Origin: Theristus sp. LFF4_11
Taxonomy: Eukaryota > Nematoda > Chromadorea > Monhysterida > Xyalidae
NCBI GenBank assembly: GCA_030248135.1
Contig: JASANC010002870.1
Span: 1-64,000 of the forward strand
Direction of reading: 5' to 3'
Length of the DNA stretch: 64,000 nucleotides
Shown piece by piece: positions 48,834-60,696 of the stretch. Every line of letters starts with the position of its first letter. Position 1 is the stretch's first letter. Under the pieces are notes generated by a model, which saw only the letters and a list, made by a program, of their open reading frames with translations, had not been told where the DNA came from and made no database searches. The position numbers and the translations under genes were made by a program.

Positions 48834-50053
48834 TCATCTGCATCGAATGATCTGCTTGAAAGCCGTGCGAAACTCCTTGTTGAACACGGTGTATATGATC
48901 GGATTCACGGTGGAATTCAAGTAGCCGAGCCAGGTGGCGAACGAGAACGCCAGGAAGCCGACTTGACAGCTGTCCACCCGTAACTTTGTGCAAACGGCGT
49001 TTTGAATGTTCAACCAGAAGAATGGCACCCAACAGATTAGGAAGACCGCTGAAAGGTGCATTTGCGAAATAGTTGTTGAAACTGAGCGAAAGCGTTGATT
49101 GGTTGGTTTGTTCGGAGAGGTATGTCCACAGCGGTGTCCTGTCCCGGCAAATAAAAGAAGCTGCGTAAAAAAAGCCGCTGATGGCTTCGCGGCTGATGAA
49201 TTACTTTTTGTTCCCGGTCATGGCGACACCGCGGTGGACGCACTAACGAACAGGACATTTGCATTTGAGTTTCTTGCTTTTTCGCGAAATAAAATGGAAT
49301 GGAATAGAATTTACGTTTGCATGACGTTACCCCTCTTTTTACAAAAATCATTTATTCAACTGATGAAAGAAAAAACTCACCAACAACAACCCCGAGCGTC
49401 TTTGTCGCCTTGTTCTCCTTGCGTGCGACCGCCTTTTTGTTCACCCTGTCCTTGCGTATCGCCGCTGCGAGTTTGAACGGACTCGCAAACGAAAGCTTCG
49501 CCGGTATGCCAAGCAACGCACGCGAAACTAACATGCCCTGAGATGTTATGAAGAAAAACCAAACTTGATACGCAAAAGTGGAAAAACAAAGATGGTTGTG
49601 ACCATAAAATCCGTGGTCATCTCACTGATTCTAACTACAGGAGCCAATTCGGAGCAACAAAAAGTTAAGGAACCAAGCTGAATTTCGTGTTGGAGCTATT
49701 TATAAGATCAGCAAAGTTGAGCAGTTGATCCACGTGACCCCCATGGTATCAACTGTTTGCAAAGCAGCACTGACTACTCAAGTGGAAGCACTGGATCAGA
49801 CTCAGAGCCATGCACTGCGATGGCGCCAACTCAAATTTCAGCAGCTAACCATTGCAACACCCAGTACTCCCGCGACTCACGTCACTCTGCGGCGTGTTGT
49901 CCGCTATCACGTGACTCCGGCGTCTTTGCTCCTCGTCACCCACGACATTCAACACTTGGTGACCAATGTTGACGGGCAGCGAGAATTTCACTCTCGTTGG
50001 TGGACTGCCCTGGAGATTGTTGTTGTTGTGGTTGTTGTTGTTGTTGTTGATGA

Positions 50054-50115
<62 letters not shown>

Positions 50116-53100
50116 TTATTAGGCGCATCCTGCTCCACGTCGAGTGCAATCTCCGTTTCCACCACACTAAAAACTATGCAGAACTTCAGTTCGACGATTT
50201 CGTTTTTGTCGCGCAAAACACAAACAAACAACTCCAGCGCGCTGATTGGCTGCATCTCGGTAGTATATACGACCAACAACCAATCAGCAAAGCAACAACA
50301 AAACAAACCTGATTTCATTGACATCACGCAATGAGGGCAGATCATCGTCGTTTGACAGCAGCTCCGAGTGGTTCGCCAGAATCGAGGACGGATTTTCACC
50401 GATGTAACTTTCCAGGATTTGCTGCAAGAACAGAAATCAATAAAAATCTCGCTCCCGCGTAATTTTTTGAGCTGAGCTAACGTCCTTTCATGGAGTCAAT
50501 AGGGAAATGGAATCGACACCGGAGCCAACAATGAAATGGAGCGGACAATATAACCACCAGTGGAACCAAGAATGGAACAAATCTTCTCGCAAACTCTGGT
50601 TTTTCGGACCGGTGCCTTTGACGACTAGGCCATTGCGGTTTCAAACATTTTTCGATAGACGCCTCTGCATCTCTTTCCAATAAACAACTGGCGAGTTAGC
50701 CAATTGTCACCCTCGTGGCCTGGTGGTAGCGCGTTAGACTACAGTCTGTGCGCTCGGGGGATCGAGCCCCGCCGAGGGGTGTATAGGCACTTAATGACAG
50801 AGAAAACTCGATGGACGCCCTACTCAATGGCGTTCTGTACGCTCTCTCGGTTAGCCCTGGCTAAAAACATCGCCTAAAAATCCCAAAAAGTCTTTTAAAA
50901 ACACCAACCTCCGGCGTGTGATAGGTCTCTTCAGCCGCGATGGAACTGGCGTCGTCAAACATCAGCTCACTATCGGCGTCACCAGGTTGAGCGGCCACTG
51001 ATGATGCTGTAAAATGCTCACAATCTGCTTGCGTTTTGTCCATTTTGTAGATGTCCAATTTGTCCGTTTCTGGTGATACGATACATCCTGTTAAGCTTTC
51101 ATGGTTGACTATCGACAGTCTTTTCTCTCTTTGTTTGTATCGAAAAGGAAGCGTCAAAACATTCCAGTACCTTGAGACAAAGAAGCTCCGAATTTCAATT
51201 GGGGCATTGCACCCAACTGCGGTTGGTTTGTAATTTTACATGGCGCTTTCCTATTTTAGCGTAACTTTCCACAAATAGAGTAACTTTGATATTTTAGCGT
51301 AACTTTCAACAAATAAAGTAACTTTGATATTTTAGCGTAACTTTCAATATGTTACGCTAAAATAGGATAGGACTTGGTACTGTCCTATTTTAGCGTATCA
51401 ACATATAAGCAGGTCATTTAAAGCTATTTCAGCCGCGAAACTTTGTAAACCTAGACCTGCACGTAGATTTCAAATTTTGATCTTGTGGGTTACGGTAACG
51501 CCCGGTTTGGTCCCAACACGATCTTAGTTCCGTCAACAATCCACAAACAGCTTGGTAACCGCAACCAAATTAGTGAAACAAGTTAGATTAGAGTTGTTTT
51601 GCATGGAGATTTCAAATTTAACCCTTGTGGATTACGGTAACGCTTGGTTTGGTCTCAACACGATCTTAGTTCCATGAACAACCCACAAACAGCTTGGTAA
51701 CCGCAACCAAACCGGTGAAACAAGCTAGGTTAAGGTTGTTTTGCACGGAGATTTCAAGTTTAAACCTTGTGGGTTACGGTAACACTTGGTTTGGTCTCAA
51801 AACGATGTTAGTTTCATCAACAACCCATAAACAGCTTGGTAACCGCAACCGAACCGGTGAATCATGCTAGATTAAGGTTGTTTTGCACGCAGATTTTGAA
51901 TTTCAGCTTTCTGGATTACGGTAACGGCTGGTTTGGTCCCAATACGATCTTCGTTTTATCAACAACCCATAAACAGCTTGGTAACCGCAACCGAACCGGT
52001 GAATCATGCTACATTAGGGTTGTTTTGCACGCAGATTTTGAATTTCATCTTTCTGAATTACGGTAACGCCTGGTTTGGTCTCAACACAATCTTAGTACCA
52101 TGGACAACCCACAAACAGCTTGGTAACCGCAACCAAACGCTGAAACAAGCTAGATTACGATTGTTGCGGTTACCAAGTTGTTTGTAGATTGTTGATAGAA
52201 CTAAAATCGTATTGGGACCAAACTAGGCGTTACCGTAATCCAAAAAGGTGAAATTCAAAATCTGCGTGCAAAACAACCCTAATATAGCATGTTTCACCGG
52301 TTTGGTTGCGGTTACCAAGCTGTTTGTGGGTTGTTCATGGAACTAAGATCGTATTGGGACCAAACCGGGCGTTACCGTAACCCAAAAGATCAAAATTTGA
52401 AGTCTACGTGCAAAATAACGTAGGTTTACAAAGTTTCGCGGCTGAAATAGCTTTAAATGAGCTGTTTATATGTTGATACGCTAAAATAGGACAGTACCAA
52501 GCCCTATCCTATTTAGCGTAACATATTGAAAGTTACGCTAAAATAGGATAGCTGTTATTCATCGAAAATTTAAAGTTACGGTAAAATATCAAAGTTACTT
52601 TATTTGTTGAAAGTTACGCTAAAATATCAAAGTTACTTTATTTGTTGAAAGTTACGCTAAAATATCAAAGTTACTTTATTTGTGGAAAGTTACTCTATTT
52701 GTGGAAAGTTACGCTAAAATAGGAAAGCGCCTTTTACATTACTTCGTACATATTGTCCATGCACTCGATAAAACTGAACATGAACTGAACAAGCGAAAAA
52801 AACCAAAAAACCAAAAAACCGCGCCGACGCACGATGGAAGGACGTCACCGGGGAGCGACCGATCGAGTTCGCCAACGTGTCGCCAGCTGACGTGGTCGTG
52901 AATGTGGTGCTGATCGCCAACGAAGTCTTCTGGTTGCCATCATCGTCGCCAGTTTTATTATTGTTATTAGTCGCCAGTTGTTGTTGTTGTTTCGTCTTCG
53001 CCTGTTTCAACTTTCGAGTGGCCCGTCTAGCGCGCGCCATTTTGCCGCGTTCATGCAGCAGCCAGACAATGCGCGCGTACACGAACAGCACAATGGACAG

Positions 53101-54912
53101 TGGAATGCCGAATGAGATGATCGACGAGAGAATGGAGAAGTCCGGATTGTAGAAGCGACATTCCGACTCGCGTGATGTCTCAGTGCCGAAGTGATAGTTG
53201 AGGCCAAACACCATGGGACTGGCGGTGATCAGCGAGACGAACCAGACTCCCGCCATAGTCGCCCAGACCCGAGCGGTGTTCCGGGTGCTGCGCGAGTACT
53301 CGATCGGGTTGGTGACGGCGCGGTAGCTGCAATGGGGGGAGAGCACGTTAGGACTCTGGTGGCTGTTGTTGTTGTTGTTGGGATTTTTAGGCGATGTTTT
53401 TAGCCAGGGCTAACCCAGAGAAGCGTACAGAACGCCATTGAGTAGGGCGCCCATCGAGTTTTCTCTGTCATTAAGTGCCTATACACCCCTCGGCGGGGCT
53501 CGATCCCCCCAGTGCACAGACACAAGAGTCTAACGCACTACCACCAGGCCACGAGGGTCTGTGCCGTTCGGCGGATCGAGCCCCACACCCAAAGGGTGTT
53601 TTGGCATTTATGATAGAGAAACTGGATGGGCGCCCCACTTGACGGCGTTCTCTGTACTCTTTTCTAGGTTGGCCCTGGCTGGAACAACATCGTCTGAAAT
53701 CACCGTTCGTTCGTTCGGACATTGTTGGGGTAGAGTGAGTGAGATGGTGTACGCATGGCGTTGCACTGAACTCATCGGAGTTACTACGGCTCTGGCCTGG
53801 CATAACTAAACGCGCACCATTATTTCGCGGAGCTTGGTGGAAAAGCGGCCATATATGGTTGCGCAACACTCGTCAGCAGCAAAACAATAACAACAAGAAG
53901 AAGCCATTACTGTTTGATCTGCTAAATTAAACAGCGTAAAACTTCTTGCTTGATCAGCATGAGACCACACAATTATAGCCAAAATCTAATCATCTGCAAG
54001 CGAGATCGGAACGCAATTTCCAGACGAAATTATAGAAAACGAATCGTACTGTAAAAAAATAACGACAAATTTTTCTAAAATTCAGTCTCAAAAAGCGAAA
54101 AGCGTGCGCACCGATCGAGACTGATCACTGCCAACAGCACGATGGACGCCGTCGAGCAGGCCACGTCGGTGGCGCAGTACAGATCGCACAGCAGACGCCC
54201 GAGCGCCCAGACCTCTGCGTTCACCTGCGCGTTCAGTTTATGGTCAGTCAGTGGTAAAAATTCTCGCATTAGATTTTTTTCTGATGATTGGCGCATCGGT
54301 AGTTCCATGGTGTGACTGTTGTTGATCTTCAGTCCAGTCAGTTTAGTTCTAGTTTTTAATGTGCGGGATACGCCAAAGCCTAAACCTAAACCTGAGCATA
54401 GGCATAACCCTAAAAGTAACCCTAGTTTAACCCCAACCCTACGCACAAGCCTAAGCCTTATGCCTTTACCTAAGCTAAGCCTCAGCCAAATCCAAATCTT
54501 TTTGCTGGTGGTGTTACTTTTGGTATCTTCCGTTATAGCACGGAATAAGGAACACAAAGGAATCGGGTATCTAATCAGCGTGTGTCTTGGAGAGCCAAAA
54601 CCAAACCCGAACCATGATATAGACAGCAAACGGCATTACAGCGACAGCCACTAGCAAATCTGCTACTGCGAGACCAAGAATCAGATAATTGATGGCGCTC
54701 TGTAGACCGTGGTTGCGCACAACAGCGGCGATCACCAGTAGATTGCCGACGATAGTGACTGCCGGTATCAGCAGCAATATGAGCGCCCAGTAGACGCGGT
54801 GATTGTCGTGGTGATGGTGATCGAAATGATGTTGATCAGTGGTGATTGACGTTGTTGATCGAGTGTCGTTCGTAACGTTCACCAGGAGAATGCCGAAAGT
54901 TGTGCGTGTCAT
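48834..54912 (-). CDS. D2-like dopamine receptor (class A GPCR)
   Basis: Biogenic-amine receptor of the plasma membrane; D2-like receptors usually signal through Gi/o. Exons: 54912-54613, 54224-54112, 53326-~52860, 51006-50909, 50421-50309, 50166-49881, 49537-49381 and 49048-48834 (TGA), about 582 residues. Seen: N-terminal NVT and NDT glycosylation sites, TM1 GNLLV, TM2 LAVADLL, Cys113 (3.25), Asp120 (3.32, amine binding), DRY at 137-139, TM5 SSIIS serines at the catechol positions, long third intracellular loop, RKENKATKTL before TM6, FLICWVPFFW, LGYLNSTVNPIIY and a short tail ending CR, as in D2-type receptors. Exon 6 carries Asn runs (NNNI repeats). All junctions keep phase except the exon 3 donor: 52860 fits phase but is weak (GTCGCT), while a better GTGACG near 52849 would not, so a small exon may be missing. 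Intron 3 holds a foldback element. Confidence 0.93.
50237..50290. repeat. Short ATTGG/CCAAT inverted pair
   Basis: GCTGATTGGCTGC and CCAACCAATCAGC face each other about 30 bp apart in the receptor intron just upstream of exon 6. It is possibly a remnant of the CAGCTGATTGG MITE family. Confidence 0.45.
50708..50884 (+). repeat. Full-length tRNA-derived SINE
   Basis: The cleanest copy. The head starts CACCCTCGTGGCC and ends CGAGGGGTG, which can pair as an acceptor stem; A box TGGTGGTAGCGCG and B box GGATCGAGCCC. It ends AAAAATCCC about 25 bp from the receptor exon 4 donor, and is antisense to the gene. Confidence 0.9.
51243..52731. mobile_element. Foldback element with 8-bp target duplication
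   Basis: 1489 bp. Termini GGCGCTTTCCTATTTTAGCG and its exact reverse complement. The arms, of more than 100 bp, hold repeated TTACGCTAAAATA and CAAATAAAGTAACTTTGATA motifs. The interior has about five 142-bp units (landmarks TTACGGTAACGC and AGCTTGGTAACCGCAACC), part of which is repeated inverted on the right. Flanks 51235-51242 and 52732-52739 are both TTTTACAT. An 8-bp duplication is typical of hAT-type transposition. No transposase is present, so it is non-autonomous. Confidence 0.88.
53364..53558 (-). repeat. Full-length SINE with (AAC)n tail
   Basis: Sense to the dopamine receptor gene. The tail (GTT units on the plus strand, 53364-53380) lies about 37 bp before the exon 3 acceptor at 53327. 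The head ends at 53558. Confidence 0.9.
53559..53722 (+). repeat. SINE copy head-to-head with neighbour
   Basis: Directly abuts the previous copy in opposite orientation. The A-box half is missing; the B box (GGATCGAGCCCC), body and GTTC tail remain. Insertion into the head of the neighbour, or the reverse, is likely. Confidence 0.85.
54372..54490 (-). repeat. Degenerate TTAGGC-like array
   Basis: CCTAAACCTAAACCT, AACCCTA and GCCTAAGCC strings on the plus strand, i.e. diverged TTAGGC/TTAGGG-type units on the minus strand. It lies within intron 1 of the dopamine receptor. Confidence 0.6.
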
Positions 54913-57900
54913 TGTGTGGCTTAATGGCTATCGAATACTGGTTCTGTGACAATCACTCACGTTTGCTTATTTTCAACTTTTCAGTTGGTTCTGCAAAAAA
55001 ACATCAACTCCTTTTCATTCGTTCCTCAAAAAAGAGACAGCAATCTTTGTCGAAAGAACCACACATGTATTATACTCTTTCCGGCCGAAAACTAAGATGC
55101 GTGTGTTCCATATACTTACAGGACAGAGTGCTTTTTCAATCTTCGCCGGTGCGGTTTTTTTGCCGAAAGTTTAAAGACTCCGACTTACATATGTACACGT
55201 CTGCAGTCCATGAAAACAGGCTAACTAAACAACTCTAAAGTCATCTATTTTGTGGCGGTCGAGTACATCCACGCACATACATACACTTTCAGTGCGCATC
55301 ACTCTTTCTCCATTTTTGAAAATGGCCCCAAGGCTTCAGCTTATATGCGCGAACGCGCGTGCACCAAAGAAGCACCAAAGAAAATCTCTGCCTCTGGCGC
55401 CATCGTTCTCACGGCCACCACGACCGTGTGTTTGCTGAATCGGTCAGGTGAAAACTCAGGGGACAACCATTACGGCTGTAATGGACGCCAGGAAAATGCA
55501 GATAAGTTAGGTAATGCGTGAAACTAGTTGCGGATTTTGAAGATGTTGATTGAAAAAATTAACAAGTCTGTGAAATCTAATGGTCAGAATGTGAATCTTT
55601 TTTTCACAGACAAAGGTGACACACCGCCGCCTGCAATTCACATGCGTTTCCTTGTTTCCTTTTTTTCCCGCGCCGCCGGCATGTGTGTTCGACAAAAATC
55701 GCATTTTATCCAAATAATAAGTCGGAACGAATTTTTTTGAATGCATTTACAGAAAGCCTTGCAATCCAGATAGCGGATGAATATGTGTGGTATACTAAGT
55801 GAGTATGGTATCAGTACTGAATGGCCATCCTGCACTCGAATTTTAAATTCAATTAACTGCGCGCGCGCATTTTGAACGTTTCACTGCACCGTTTACATAC
55901 AAAAAAAATCGTCGGCGCCGTGGAAAATATGCCAAAGTAAAAACTAGTTTTGCATTCCAGTGAGTCCGTCAGAAGTGAAGACACGTTAACATTGGAAGAT
56001 TCTGAGATGAGGCACAAATGCAGAATCGAAAAAATTGTGGTTGGATTTACGGGGAACGAATTCTGAACTTTGAATGGTTACAATACAACTGCGCAACATT
56101 TGGTGCCAGTCAATTAGCATTCCAGTTTGGAGTGTGCATATTGCACATTCATTCGGGGTTCATATAGTTTGGCGAATTGTTTACTGTCTTTTTGACCGAA
56201 GTTTTCCATGCTTTTTATTGGGGCTCTGAAGCAATTTCTGCATTTACAGTTGTATGTAAACTGAAAAAAAACGCAACAAGAAAAGACAAAAATTGACATT
56301 GATTTCAGGTTTATATTGACCTCAGCAAATGGCAGTGTGTGTGACAACCAAGAGGATTCATTTTAATATGTTTTGACAAAAAATGATCGGCAAAACGGCA
56401 AATATTCAACTCAACCAAACTTCGAAAGCCTCTCTTCTCTGTTGTTTTGCACCGCGGGGGACCAGTTTTAGTGTTTTAAAAAAAACTGGCGAACTACTCT
56501 AGCGTTCCACATCCTAAACATGGAGAAAATTTTCAGGGGATTCCACAGGCTAATCTTCCTGGTTCAGGAGAAAACGAGAAAAACGACCGAAAAGAAAACG
56601 CGTCCGAAAGACAGAACACATTTCAAAGGAAAACAGGTCCGAAAGATGAGAAAAAAGTCAAAACGCGTTCAAAATAAGAAAGGCGCGGTTTGAAAAGCGA
56701 CGTCCAAAAAGAAAACGCTATCTGAAAGGATGATACCATGTTTGAAAGGAAAATGATGCAGAGTACTGAAGCCTCGTTAGCATCACCTGCAGAATTCCTG
56801 CATCCGTTGGTTCAGCGAAATTTCTGGTTTTGGTGAACGTAGTGTTTTTTCGGGCTCGGTTTTTATTATTTCTTCATTGCACTTGATTGCCCGTTCGTCA
56901 CAAACCAACCAGGGCGCGTTCAAATTGAAGATTGAACTTGAAGTGAGATGTGCACCACAGTCTAAACCCGGTTTCTTTTTCTGACGCGAAAGAAAAAAAC
57001 CACAAGTGCAGGCAACCGAAAAATTGAAAATCCCCGCTGGTTTCATTGTTGAATATAAATTTGGATGGCACATTTTTGAACGCACATACAGTGCGGCGCC
57101 GCGAGAAAACCAATCAGGAGCGCAACTAAAAACGTTTTGCTAGCGAGAGAAACAAAATAATGGGAAAAGCGGGGTAAACAAATTATTTCAGCGACCTCAA
57201 ACTTTTTCTCCACCACCACAACAACAACAACAACCACAGCAGATACATTTCAGGTTTAGGTCGTTTCATACTGACCTGACAGAATAATATCATTGTTCCG
57301 TTTGCGAAGTAATCATGCGCAGTAAGCTGAAAAATGGCACCACCAACCGTGGCGCACAAACAAAACGAAAAGCCTATGTAATTATTTGGGTTGTGAGCTT
57401 CGCACAGCATGGCACTTTGGGGGAAATTGTGGCAACAAAATCGCGATGAATGTGAAGACGCGTGAGTCTGTTTTCAATTTGTTTTCAAAAATTGAATTTT
57501 TTGAAAGGTTTTGCGCGAATAAGTGCGCGATACACACCACAGTACAGTGCACATGTGGTTTCGAATGTGGAAACTTCAAAAATGGTGAAGTTTCAAACCA
57601 CGCGACGCCAACTGGAGGAAGCTGTCCTTCACACAGTTACATCGTGCAATAAGTAGTTTCAACGTGTCCACAATCGCAATAACCGTTATGCGCGCCGAAA
57701 CAAAAGGACAATTTTCCATGGCCCTTTGCGCTGAAAATCACCGGATTGAACCAAACCACGAGTTAAAAATAAATACATGGCGAAAAAGTTTCAAAAACTC
57801 CACACAACCAGAAGAAAAACCGGAGGAACAAACAACAAACATGCGGTTATGTGGCTGAGCAACAACAAACACAAAAGACCACACAACAATAATGACAGAA

Positions 57901-60696
57901 AAAAGTGCGCGAGGCGCGCGCGCCGATTTCAGCGAAAACGAGCATTTGGCGACGGAGGAAAAGTTAAAAAGGAAGCTGGGGATGCGCGAGTGAAGCGAGA
58001 GCGACGCAAGCAACGCCGTTTTATTTACGTCATCACACGCACACGCTCATCATGGCGGCTCTATGACGAGTACCACATATTTTCATATCATTGTGTATCC
58101 CGTGCACAGTGGAATCGTCCGGAGCTGAACCGGAAAATGTATGCCGACAGATATAGCACCTTACGGTAATCGAATTATGTGCACATTTTTGTGTGTGTTG
58201 ACATGCTGCACGCGCCACAACAACAGGCGGCGTCGCTTATGCATTATGTACAGATTTGCGCTAAAACGCTATGAAACACGTAACGCACGCGGGAAACTGA
58301 AACGAACTGTTTTGGTGTTTGAAGCTGAAACAGTGTTTGAAGACCGAAATAGCGAGTTTTTTTATGGATTGATTAGCAGAAAAAACATGTATTTCAATCG
58401 ACCTGATACTATGATTGATTATTGATCTTGAATGATCTTGATTTGATTGATAGGTACCTTGATTTTGGTGATCTTAAACGCGCGAAACGTCTCGACCTGT
58501 TGCCATGCTGTTGCTTGTATTTAAAAGACCGACATATAGCGCCTTTAAACAACTTTAGTATAGCGTTTTATGTGATCATCAATGAATGGCATGCAAATAA
58601 GTGCATATTTTTTGCAGTATCAAAAAGAAATGTTTTCTCCGCTATATATTCGATATGTTTCCATAAGCTTTCCAAAGCGCGTTTAAGCTGATTAAAAAGT
58701 TTATTTCCCGAGCCACCCACACGCACATGGCATTGAAGACACAGCTTTATTGTCTATACCGCTTGTGTTTATATTTAGAGCGTTTTATTGTGTTTTGCGG
58801 GAAAAACATGTTGAAAACTTTCGAGTCACTATTGTTTATGCCTTGTGGCGTTGTGGGCTTGCGGACTGACACCCATAGTGCTGCTAGATGGGAATAGGGT
58901 GTTGCGCGATTTCGCCCCGGTAACCGAAATAAGGAACTTTCGATTCGAAAAATACGATTTTTTTAGTTCGAGGTACTGTATGTTCGTTTAAACCTGTCAT
59001 TTTTTCGCGGATCACAGAGCTCGCAAAAACCTGAGAACGGATTGGAGTTGGCAAGAAAACAGCTTTAGCCTCGTGGTTTTGATTTCAAACAAACCCGAAA
59101 CATACGTTTTTCTTACTGTATTTCACAGTTTCGCATGCTCTGTATTCTGCGAAAAAAGTGACAGATTTGAAGAAACAAATTATGTTTTTTCACCTGAGCA
59201 TGACAGAAGACCATAAGCAAGGCGCAACCAGGGACATAAAATGGACATAAAAATAATGCACAATATTTTTGGAACGCTGATTGGCTGTATCATGCCTTTT
59301 CTCACCAGATCTGTTGATTTAAAGATTCAAAAAGGCGGCTGCAATCATCAGAGAATGTTGTGTGTTCGGCAAAAAATCAAACGAACCAAAACGAATACAT
59401 GAGCTTTTTCATATCAAAAAAACTATAAACTTTTGAGCATATGCATTAGAACGTTACATGTCAATATGGCATCGGAAACCGATTGATAATCAACGTGTCA
59501 TTAAAATTTTCAATGCCAGGCCTCGCAAATAACGCTGCCTGGATGATTGACAGGACACATTATATGCGACCAGCGCAAGGGCCTCTGAAACCTTTCCGGA
59601 AAATGCACAAAATGTTCTATGCAATTTATCTCAAAATGCATAATTTGTTCTGGTTACAGCGATCAATCAACGGCTTTTCGCAGAAACTCGGCCGAATCTC
59701 AAGTTTTTTTATCTGAAAAAGTGAAATAGAGATTTCCCTTTTTTGATTGTTGCAACTGGACACAAAGTGTATGCCATAATGAAATATTTTTGTGAGCGCT
59801 TCTTTTTTAATTGTGGAAATTTCGGAGCTAAATATAGTGTTTGTGGGCGTTTATTTTGTACTTTGTAATGTCCCATTTCACCTCATCTCCACCTGCGTGA
59901 CCGTAGTCTGTGCTTGTAATACCTGAGCTACTTTCTTAACATCGGGTAGACTACTTTTATTGTATTGGTTATCGCCGCATATAAAGGCGTTGTTTTCGCT
60001 GTTTTCGGGGCCACTCCAATGTTGTTTTGCTGTTTCGTGTTGGTTTTATCTTCTCTTCTGAATTAACTGAATAACCGTCTGGAAAAGAGTTGGCCAACGT
60101 CCAAATGAACGAGAAAAAGAGAGAATTGTTGGAATAAAAGTTGAGCAACAAACGCAACACACTACACGAGATTGTAACCGAACCCTAAATAATTTAACAA
60201 ATTGCTGAATCTCCTTCAACTCAGTCTCGAGGTTCGAGGCCGGGGATTCGGAACGGAGTTCAAACGTCGATCCATTAAACACCAAAGCAGCACACTTCAA
60301 CTTTTTGTATATTTCATTTTTGGATTTTTTACAAATTATTATAACAGTTCATGTGCACATTTCCTAACTTTACGGAACTGTAAAAAATGCCCTTCATGTC
60401 ATCGATAAAATCTTTTGCTGATGATTTTGAATTCAACTGACCGAAGCAATGGTTGACGAAAAACATCCCAGAGACAGACGCACAGAAAAAAATGTACAGA
60501 ACAAGAGCACAGGAAAGCGGTTTAGTGTGAAGGCAAAAAAAATGTGCACATTGTTTTTCAAAGAAAAATGGCAAACTGAAAACATGAACAACACTTGATA
60601 AACACTGTTTGCAACTGCAACGGTGAATTTGTGCAAAAAGTTCCCGCACATGTCTTCAAAGTTTGAAATTAGCCTGCCCTCGAAGCCGATAAAACC
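54913..60696. other. Gene-free intergenic stretch
   Basis: 5.8 kb between the divergent receptor and astacin genes. No exon was supported. It contains the MITE at 58972-59175 and a fragment at 58845-58930 resembling the GC-rich dispersed repeat. Both promoters should lie here. Confidence 0.5.
58972..59175. repeat. MITE with TTTAAACCTGTC ends (copy 2)
   Basis: TATGTTCGTTTAAACCTGTC at the left and, reversed from the right, TTCAAATCTGTCACTTTTTT, both next to a GCAGAATACAGAGC-like box. It is the intergenic copy of the element at 45905-46128. Confidence 0.75.

Noticed and set aside
49966..50334. Leucine- and valine-rich frames over GTT repeats
   Set aside because: They are antisense to the Asn-coding repeat of dopamine receptor exon 6.
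57777..58169. 130-codon very basic open frame with ATG
   Set aside because: Lys/Arg/Asn richness is expected from A-rich DNA; no domain, neighbour or second exon supports it.
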